6,391 nt of DNA from assembly GCA_014871545.1 (NCBI GenBank), contig WGSR01000090.1, positions 1 to 6,391 on the forward strand, written 5' to 3'. The notes beneath the pieces are model-generated. The model saw only the letters and a list, made by a program, of their open reading frames with translations. It did not search any database and was not told where the DNA came from. Every line of letters begins with the position of its first letter. The first letter of the stretch is position 1. This document shows positions 1 to 4,717 of this stretch, piece by piece. The stretch is from Collinsella sp. GTDB taxonomy: Bacteria > Actinomycetota > Coriobacteriia > Coriobacteriales > Coriobacteriaceae. The position numbers and the translations under genes were made by a program.

Positions 1-257
1 CCCGTGAGCTCGCCGTCGGCGCCCTGCATTGCCTGCGGCGCATCGGAAGTATCGAGGGCGACCGTCAGGGTTCCGGGAGTGACCAGGGCATCGTCCGACA
101 CCGCCGGCGTGACGGTCTCGTACTCGATCTGGTCGATCGTGGGAGTCGTGAACGTAGACAGCGGGTTGAACGCGCATCCGCTCAGGCCCAAAACGGCGAT
201 GACCGCTGCGGTCCCAGCACCTAACCGAGCCGCGTGCATCAAGCTGCCCCTCACCAT
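1..257 (-). CDS. Lipoprotein, ABC transporter solute-binding protein (family 3-like), 5' part only
   Basis: The gene starts in the window and runs off its low-coordinate edge, leaving 85 codons. The product begins with a short basic segment, a hydrophobic stretch (about residues 12-25) and a lipobox LSGC with the lipidated Cys at residue 28, so it should be an exported, membrane-anchored lipoprotein. After a Thr/Pro-rich linker comes PGTLTVALDTSDAPQAM, then GADGELTG. This resembles the first beta strand and ligand-contact loop of amino-acid-type periplasmic-binding proteins (SBP_bac_3). It would capture a small solute, probably an amino acid, for an ABC importer whose other genes lie outside the window. 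Two ATGs compete: 257 (GGCAGGG, 8 nt upstream) and 239 (GAGGGG, 7 nt upstream); both keep the lipobox. The same frame is open far upstream, so a longer product is not excluded. The lipoprotein call is solid; the substrate cannot be told. Confidence 0.8.
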   Translation of the reverse strand, partial: MVRGSLMHAARLGAGTAAVIAVLGLSGCAFNPLSTFTTPTIDQIEYETVTPAVSDDALVTPGTLTVALDTSDAPQAMQGADGELT

Positions 258-582
258 GTCCACTACCCTGCCTTCTGTGTCGTATACGATCCGTGCGTTG
301 CGCGGAATATCAGGTTGTTCCCACCAGCTGACCTGGTATTTGACCCCACACTTGCGCACCGGGGTGTTTGCTCGGGAGGCCGCAGCCACCTTCACGACTG
401 ACCCGCTCGCCCGCGAGGCGGTATTGCCCCAAAGAAAGTAGAACGGACGGTGCGGCTTACATCTAGGACGCGCCATGATCGCGCCGCGCGCACGCGGTCG
501 CTTACGTGGATCCCTTTGACCGCGTCTGTCTTGGACTAGGACGGGCATTTCGTCCGTCCGCAACCACAGCCTGGTAGGAACG
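258..582 (-). promoter_or_regulatory. Long 5' leader of the lipoprotein gene
   Basis: This is about 325 nt between the expected transcription start (near 582, from the -10 box at 589-594) and the ATG at 257. It contains a perfect 8-bp stem (492-499 with 518-525, 18-nt loop holding GGATCC), a 5-bp stem ACCAG/CTGGT near 326-340, and several short GC-rich stems. I could not match it to a T-box, SAM or other riboswitch I know. The lipoprotein frame is also open across the whole stretch, with in-frame ATGs at 477 and 553 that lack a good Shine-Dalgarno. The stretch is therefore either untranslated leader or an N-terminal extension. Arginine-heavy and rare codons (AGA, AGG, CGA, CTA) at 478-553 argue against coding there; 260-477 is more ambiguous. 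Confidence 0.4.
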
Positions 583-588
583 AAGCGC

Positions 589-617
589 ATTATAGCTAAG
601 TTCAAGCTAAAGTTTAA
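589..617 (-). promoter_or_regulatory. Sigma-70/SigA-type promoter for the lipoprotein gene
   Basis: Reading the minus strand, there is a perfect -10 hexamer TATAAT (594-589). It is preceded after exactly 17 nt by TTAAAC (617-612), a weak 3/6 match to the -35 consensus. The surroundings are AT-rich (TTTAGCTTGAACTTAGC spacer) in an otherwise GC-rich region, which is what a housekeeping promoter looks like here. Transcription would start near 582 and run into the lipoprotein gene. The weak -35 suggests modest strength or activator dependence. No operator palindrome is evident. Confidence 0.6.
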
Positions 618-689
618 GGTTAGGGGCGTCATTCGCATCGCGAGTACAGATTTCGCAGGTCGGAGCGGGCTATTCGTGCCCCCATGAAG

Positions 690-737
690 CCCGGAGCTCC
701 CCCACGGGGAGCTCCGGGGCACCCGTCTCAGGGTGCC
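690..737 (-). terminator. Tandem GC-rich hairpins, possible terminator of the tmk-to-nuclease-like gene block
   Basis: A perfect 13-bp stem (690-702 with 706-718, 3-nt loop) is directly followed by a 7-bp stem GGCACCC/GGGTGCC (718-724 with 731-737, 6-nt loop). On the minus strand the large hairpin is followed by CTTCAT rather than a run of T, so classical intrinsic termination is only weakly supported; on the plus strand no T-run follows either. Its place between two minus-strand transcription units, just upstream of the 589-617 promoter, suits a terminator. A second pairing is possible: GTGCCCC (676-682) with GGGGCAC (716-722), which would compete with both stems. Confidence 0.4.
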
Positions 738-738
738 G

Positions 739-786
739 TGTGCAAAAAACGGCAAATATGAGTACTGTCACCAATTTAGTAGCAGC
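739..786 (+). repeat. Left terminal inverted repeat of the MITE-like element
   Basis: Bases 739-768 are a perfect inverted copy of 926-955. Bases 769-786 match the inverted 908-925 with 6 mismatches. The arm contains the palindromic-looking AGTACT and a six-A run. Confidence 0.85.
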
Positions 787-907
787 GTATTACCGCCTCA
801 CGAGCCCTTTTTGAGTTCCGCACAGCCTGCTTGGCGCCAAGATATTCCACATTCGTTTATTATCTCTTCGCTGAATCCAGATTTTCGGCCCAAGTTTCTT
901 TGTTTTT

Positions 908-955
908 GCTGTCACTAATCTAGTAACAGTACTCATATTTGCCGTTTTTTGCACA
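908..955 (-). repeat. Right terminal inverted repeat of the MITE-like element
   Basis: This is the partner of 739-786: 30 perfect outer base pairs, then imperfect inward pairing. The outer end is TTTTTTGCACA. It lies 35 bp below the stop codon of the nuclease-like gene, separated from it by an AT-rich stretch (956-990) that holds no recognisable gene. Confidence 0.85.
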
Positions 956-990
956 GAGCATATAAACAGACCCCCTATAAAGCTATAGTT

Positions 991-2100
991 TTACGCTGGC
1001 TTGAGCCCAAAGCACGCTCGGAGCGTATTCAGCAGAGCATCTTGCCTCTTTCGACGAGCCTCTACGCGATTCTGATATCGCTTACCCATACGCTGGTGGA
1101 TGCGCCATGCGAGCGCTTCCATCGCTTCCATGTCGCGGAGCATTTCGTTGTTGACCGTCGCAACCTCGATTCCCATAGTAATCAAGCCCGTGTTGCGTTT
1201 TTCGTCATGGATACGTCCCCTCCGAGAGGAATGGCCCAGCTCACCGTTGTATTCCAGGTCAAACCGGGCTGTTTCCTGATACGCATCGCAAACTGCATGC
1301 GGCATCCCCGAGATTGCCTGCGCGCGGTCATCGAACTCAATCTTGTAGTCGGTCTTAAAGGGACCGCAGGCAAATCCGCCATAGGAAAACGGAAGCGAAA
1401 ACAGAGCGAGCATGATGCACTCCATGGGCGAGCGCAGGTTTTCTGACAAGTAGGGACACAGACGCTGCAGCTGCTTGGCCGCGTTCCCCTTGCATACCGC
1501 GAGGTAATCTGCCAGACGATCGGGCGTCAGCACCGGCTCAACCTCAAAGTAGCCCACGTCTGCTGGCTGGTCCTTGTCCTTTGCAAGCTTATTCGTAACG
1601 GGCGAGGTGTAGGGAGGCAGATACTTCCCGCGATCACTCAGCGAAATCTTAGAGCACAGCTCCTGAGCCAGGGCAAATGCCTGGATGCAGCCGACCTCGC
1701 GCGCAACGGCAACACAAAGGGCCTCGGGAGATAGACTGTACACCCCCGGTTCCACCTCTAGAATCGAGCCGACGGGCAACCCGGAGCATACGGACCAGCT
1801 CACGCCAAGAATGCGGCGACGCTGCTTCGCCGACCCCACCAGCAGGCACAGGTCTTCTTGAACCTCGCCACTCACGGCCCCGATCCTCACCAAATCGGGA
1901 AGATAGATGTCCTCGGCCGAGGGCGACGATGCGTGCAGCACACGGCGCTCTTCATCGGGATCGAGGTCTCTCCAACTGATGTAACCCATTTGTCGACGCT
2001 CGGCGCGCATCATGCGCAGTGCCGAGGCGCCAGTCAGGATTACGGAGGCCGCCAGTTGCTCGCTTGTCGGCTCGGTGCGTCGCGCAATCTTCACTGCCAC
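991..2100 (-). CDS. Hypothetical protein with DUF559/Vsr-like nuclease-fold C-terminus
   Basis: Protein of 369 residues, function not established. No signal peptide or membrane segment is apparent. The C-terminal third looks like the PD-(D/E)XK fold of DUF559/Vsr-type proteins: SPMEC at 224-228, LPFSYGG at 236-242, a core FDLEYNGELGH at 280-290, then HDEKRN (298-303) and LITMGIEVATVN (306-317). I recall similar C-termini (SPmE... EYDs..hH... D..R...L...G) in Coriobacteriia hypotheticals. The N-terminal half may be a regulatory or binding domain. In this protein the acidic residue of the E-x-D core is Asn285, so catalysis is doubtful. The start chosen is GTG at 2100, 10 nt after the comF stop, with AGGGGTGG just upstream. 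The frame stays open to 2880, but there it is only a shadow of comF and has a frame-shifted, arginine-rich composition. Tight spacing suggests translational coupling to comF. The C-terminus ends in a basic helix (about 335-361). Confidence 0.7.
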   Translation of the reverse strand: MAVKIARRTEPTSEQLAASVILTGASALRMMRAERRQMGYISWRDLDPDEERRVLHASSPSAEDIYLPDLVRIGAVSGEVQEDLCLLVGSAKQRRRILGVSWSVCSGLPVGSILEVEPGVYSLSPEALCVAVAREVGCIQAFALAQELCSKISLSDRGKYLPPYTSPVTNKLAKDKDQPADVGYFEVEPVLTPDRLADYLAVCKGNAAKQLQRLCPYLSENLRSPMECIMLALFSLPFSYGGFACGPFKTDYKIEFDDRAQAISGMPHAVCDAYQETARFDLEYNGELGHSSRRGRIHDEKRNTGLITMGIEVATVNNEMLRDMEAMEALAWRIHQRMGKRYQNRVEARRKRQDALLNTLRACFGLKPA

Positions 2101-2110
2101 AAAACCACCC

Positions 2111-2917
2111 CTACCAAACGCGTGCGATAGCGAGACCATCGACTGCCGCGGCACCGGCACGCTTGAGCTCCGCCGAGGCTGCTGCCATGGTCGCGCCCGT
2201 GGTAATGACATCATCGATGAGCAGCAGACGGAGGCCGCGCACATCCTCGACCGTCTCGTACATGCCCCGGGCATGCTCCCGGCGCTCATCGCGGCCGAGC
2301 TCTCGCTGGTCACCATGACCGTATTTGACCAGGGCGTCCAGCAACGGGACACCCGAAAGATCGCAAAACGAGCGCGCGATTGCTTCCATATGGTCGAATC
2401 CACGCCGCCGAAACGCCGCCGCAGTCGCGGGCACAAACACCACCGCGTCCGCACCGGACAGCACACCGCCGTAGCGATCGGGGGCTGCCGCCTGGGCATG
2501 CAAGACGGTGTCGTAGAATAGCTCCGCCAGATACGGTGCCAGACGGCGCTCGCCCGCATCCTTGTACGCCTTGATGATGCGCGGCAGCGGATGTGCGTAG
2601 ACGGCGCACGCCAGACAGCGATCGAGCGCCTCCGCCATTGCCGAGGACGTGCCCTCGACCGAACACTCAGTGCACAGCAAATCCCCAAACGGGGCGCCGC
2701 ATCGGGTGCAGCTATGACGTGGGTCGATGAGCGTGAGCGCGGCCAGGCAGTCTTGGCAAATAAGCGCACCGGCGCGCTCGCAGCCGGCACATCGTGTTGG
2801 CGACAATGCCTCGAGCGCCTCGCGTGCCGCCCACTCGGCAAACGGTAGCAATTCGTCCGCAAACGGTAGGGCACCGGCACCCTGCAGACGGCTCAATATG
2901 TTCAGATGGCTCTTCAA
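2111..2917 (-). CDS. comF: ComF family protein (phosphoribosyltransferase fold)
   Basis: Protein of 268 residues, in the usual 200-270 range for ComF. In order it shows four Cys pairs resembling two zinc-binding knuckles (C43/C46 with C54/C57; C70/C73 with C82/C85), the central KAYKDAGERRLAP segment (116-128), RRRGFDH (170-176; the family has R-x-RG-F-N/D-x), and the phosphoribosyl-pyrophosphate-binding signature LLLIDDVITTGAT (231-243). In naturally transformable bacteria ComF helps import single-stranded DNA with the ComFA helicase; many ComF homologues occur without competence genes and their substrate is unknown. No comFA is visible here. The start is TTG at 2917: AGGGAGGG ends 7 nt before it and the Cys-rich domain follows in frame. 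That Shine-Dalgarno lies in the 3' arm of a perfect 12-bp stem, which may restrain translation. The gene lies 102 nt after ricT and 10 nt before the nuclease-like gene. Confidence 0.9.
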   Translation of the reverse strand: MKSHLNILSRLQGAGALPFADELLPFAEWAAREALEALSPTRCAGCERAGALICQDCLAALTLIDPRHSCTRCGAPFGDLLCTECSVEGTSSAMAEALDRCLACAVYAHPLPRIIKAYKDAGERRLAPYLAELFYDTVLHAQAAAPDRYGGVLSGADAVVFVPATAAAFRRRGFDHMEAIARSFCDLSGVPLLDALVKYGHGDQRELGRDERREHARGMYETVEDVRGLRLLLIDDVITTGATMAAASAELKRAGAAAVDGLAIARVW

Positions 2918-2920
2918 GAC

Positions 2921-2956
2921 ACAACCCTCCCTACGTTCGGTCGCAGGGAGGGTTGT
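2921..2956 (-). promoter_or_regulatory. Hairpin sequestering the comF Shine-Dalgarno
   Basis: A perfect 12-bp inverted repeat (2921-2932 with 2945-2956, 12-nt loop) lies 3 nt before the TTG start of comF. In the transcript the 3' arm is AGGGAGGGTTGT, which contains the entire ribosome-binding site, so folding would hide it. No T-run follows the stem on either strand (TTGTGTC on the minus strand), so it is not a good classical terminator, although weak termination after ricT is possible. Confidence 0.6.
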
Positions 2957-2974
2957 TGATTCGGCGCTATGATA

Positions 2975-2991
2975 CCCCGATGCGCTCGGGG
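2975..2991 (-). terminator. Small hairpin after ricT, possible weak terminator
   Basis: CCCCGA (2975-2980) pairs with TCGGGG (2986-2991) around a 5-nt loop, 28 nt after the ricT stop. On the minus strand the stem is followed by TATCAT, only half T, so termination would be inefficient. It may simply attenuate readthrough into comF. Confidence 0.25.
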
Positions 2992-3019
2992 CAAGGCGGG
3001 CTAAATCCGCTCGCGGGCG

Positions 3020-4717
3020 TTATTCGCCGGCGGGCGGTTGTGGTGCGGACGAAGACGGGGTCGAGCCATCGCCACCATCCTGGCGCGGCTTGCGGGAACG
3101 GCGACGGCGACGGCGCTTTTGACCCTGGTCGGCCGAGCCCTCGCCACCGCGATCCTCGCGCGGCTCGCGCTCGTCGCGAGCGGCGCCACGCGAAGCCTTA
3201 GCAGCCGCTCCCCCGCCGTCTCCAGGACGACGGCGCGTGACCTTGACCTCGCCATCCGAGACCTGATCGGCCACGGAGGGCACTGAGGGCTTCTGTTGCG
3301 CGCCCGAGGAATGGCGACGGCGCGGACGCGGCGCGCGCTCCTCCTCGCCACGCGACTTGCCGCCCTTGTCGGCAGGCGCATCGGAGGCCGAGGGGCCCTT
3401 GGAAGCGGCACCAGCCTCGCGAGCAGCTGCGGCGCGGAAGGCGTCCTCGCGCTCCTCACTCGACAGATGACGGCGGCGGCGTGTGGGGTTCATGCCACCG
3501 CCGCGATTCTGCTGCTGGGGCTGCTGAACCTCGCGCTCGCGAGAGGCGTTCTTGCCCGCGGCTGCAACCTCGGTAGCATCGCCCGAGCCCGCGCGCTTGC
3601 GACGACGACGGCCACCGGCGGCCTCCTCGGCCTCGGGTGCCTCGGCCTTGCCGCGGCCCTTTCCGCGGCCACGACCCTCGCCCTGGCCCTGGCCGGCGCG
3701 AGCATCGGATTCGGCATCGCGGCGACGGCGCTTGGGCATCGACGTACCGGCCAGACGGTCGGCACTCGACAGGCCATCGCCCACGTCGACGCCGTTCTCG
3801 CGATCGAGCTCCATGAGCGCCAGGCGCATCTCGGGCGACTCGATGCGCTCGAGCACGTCGCGCGTCACGCAGTCGGGGCGGCAGTTGCAGCCCTGCTCGG
3901 CGGCCTTCTTTTTGCAGCCCTCCGAGCACGTCATATCGGCCAGGTTGACCTTAAAGACTTTGCCGTTCTCCAGGCGCAGCACCAGCTGCTCACGCGGCGT
4001 GTCATATTCCTGAATACGCGCCTTGCCGAGCGGCGTATCGATGAGCGTCTTCTTTTTGGGCGCACGGCTCTTAAAGTCCTTGTAGGCCTCGAACTCGTAG
4101 CGCAGGCAGCACATCAGACGACCGCACACACCGCTGATCTTGGAGGAATTGAGCGGCAGGTCTTGCTCTTTTGCCATGCGAATCGAGACGGGTTCAAACT
4201 GTCCGCCAAAGCGCGTGCAGCAGAGCTCCTGTCCGCACTGGGCGTAGCCACCCACCAGGCGGGTCTCGTCGCGCACGCCGATCTGGCGCATGTCGACGCG
4301 AATATGCAGCGTCGAGGACAGATCCTTGACGAGCTGGCGAAAATCGACGCGCTCCTCGGCTGCAAAGTAGAACACGGCCTTCTCGCCGCCAAACAGGTAC
4401 TCGACGCCGACCGGCTTCATCTCGAGGTCGAGCTCCTTGACCAGGCGGCGGAAGTCGACCATGGCCTCGTCGCCCTGGATGGCCAGGTCGTCGGCAAGCT
4501 GCAGGTCGATGTCGCTCGCCACGCGCAGCACGGGCTTGAGCGGCTGACCGATCTCGTCTTGCGGCACCTCAAAGGGATCGGCCGTGACCAGGCCGATCTC
4601 GGTTCCGCGCTCGGTGGAGCAAATGGCATAATCGGCCTCGAGGATATCCAAATCCTGCGGATCGAACCACAGGTCGCGCGAGGCGTAGGTAAACTTAACG
4701 GGTACGACTAACGGCAT
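3020..4717 (-). CDS. ricT: RicT/YaaT-like PSP1 domain protein with long arginine-rich tail
   Basis: Protein of 565 residues, about twice the length of Bacillus YaaT/RicT. Residues 1-260 are the PSP1 domain, with the family's hallmark Cys motifs CGQELCC (161-167) and CGRLMCC (198-204) and the segment FEPVSIRMAKEQ (174-185). In B. subtilis RicT joins RicA and RicF in an iron-sulfur-containing complex that helps RNase Y process certain mRNAs and affects sporulation and competence; a similar cytoplasmic role is inferred. An extra Cys cluster (C264, C268, C277, C279, C283) follows and could bind another metal. Residues about 325-565 are low-complexity, predicted disordered, rich in Arg, Gly, Ala, Glu and Lys, with RRR-type clusters near 330, 370, 413, 466, 495 and 535, which suggests RNA binding. 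ATG at 4717 overlaps the holB end by 10 nt, with AGGAAGG 7 nt upstream. The holB-ricT order is the conserved arrangement seen in Firmicutes. Confidence 0.92.
   Translation of the reverse strand: MPLVVPVKFTYASRDLWFDPQDLDILEADYAICSTERGTEIGLVTADPFEVPQDEIGQPLKPVLRVASDIDLQLADDLAIQGDEAMVDFRRLVKELDLEMKPVGVEYLFGGEKAVFYFAAEERVDFRQLVKDLSSTLHIRVDMRQIGVRDETRLVGGYAQCGQELCCTRFGGQFEPVSIRMAKEQDLPLNSSKISGVCGRLMCCLRYEFEAYKDFKSRAPKKKTLIDTPLGKARIQEYDTPREQLVLRLENGKVFKVNLADMTCSEGCKKKAAEQGCNCRPDCVTRDVLERIESPEMRLALMELDRENGVDVGDGLSSADRLAGTSMPKRRRRDAESDARAGQGQGEGRGRGKGRGKAEAPEAEEAAGGRRRRKRAGSGDATEVAAAGKNASREREVQQPQQQNRGGGMNPTRRRRHLSSEEREDAFRAAAAREAGAASKGPSASDAPADKGGKSRGEEERAPRPRRRHSSGAQQKPSVPSVADQVSDGEVKVTRRRPGDGGGAAAKASRGAARDEREPREDRGGEGSADQGQKRRRRRRSRKPRQDGGDGSTPSSSAPQPPAGE

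Larger units (their letters stand above)
739..955. mobile_element. MITE-like element of 217 bp with 48-bp terminal inverted repeats
   Basis: The outer 30 bp of each end (739-768 and 926-955) are perfect inverted copies, starting TGTGCAAAAAAC. The repeat continues inward to 786 and 908 with 6 mismatches in 18 bp, giving 42/48 identity, around a 121-bp core. The element is visibly richer in A and T than its surroundings and holds no transposase. Its length, terminal repeats and intergenic position fit a miniature inverted-repeat transposable element mobilised in trans by an unseen transposase. No clear target-site duplication is seen (left flank ends GGTGCCG, right flank begins GAGCATA), so insertion boundaries are uncertain or the duplication has decayed. 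The core contains the palindrome TTGGCGCCAA (831-840). The alternative is a stable non-mobile intergenic repeat whose transcript folds into a long hairpin. I could not assign it to an IS family. Confidence 0.65.

Noticed and set aside
326..340. TACCAGGTCAG resembling the SRP RNA signature
   Set aside because: The conserved continuation (GTCCGGAAGGAAGCAG) is missing, so this is not an SRP RNA.
370..400. T-box-like string GAAGGTGGCTGCGG in the lipoprotein leader
   Set aside because: It keeps only GGTGG of the T-box consensus and lacks the ACCGCG core. No specifier loop could be identified.
4..441. Plus-strand 145-codon frame at the window edge
   Set aside because: It is antisense to the lipoprotein gene, whose signal peptide, lipobox and binding-protein motif are clear; the plus frame shows no domain.
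684..694. SAM-riboswitch-like ATGAAGCCCGG on the plus strand
   Set aside because: The rest of the SAM-I core (the following GCAACC and upstream conserved stems) is absent. The string is explained by the 13-bp hairpin, and no plus-strand gene follows.
733..918. 61-codon plus-strand frame inside the MITE-like element
   Set aside because: It starts outside the repeat at a GTG without a Shine-Dalgarno, and its composition is non-protein-like.
949..1446. Plus-strand frame opposite the nuclease-like gene
   Set aside because: No recognisable domain or good ribosome-binding site, and it lies antisense to a better supported gene.
991..2880. Reading the nuclease-like gene as 629 residues from 2880
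   Set aside because: The first 260 residues overlap comF out of frame and have arginine-rich, shadow-like composition. GTG at 2100 has a ribosome-binding site right after comF.
2969..2997. TATCAT as a -10 box for comF
   Set aside because: No acceptable -35 lies 16-18 nt upstream (TTGCCC is only 14 nt away) and the spacer is occupied by a GC-rich hairpin.
3296..4711. Long plus-strand open frame (471 codons) opposite ricT
   Set aside because: It is the mirror of ricT codons. The product is Ala/Leu/Arg-rich without family resemblance, whereas the minus-strand frame carries intact PSP1 motifs.
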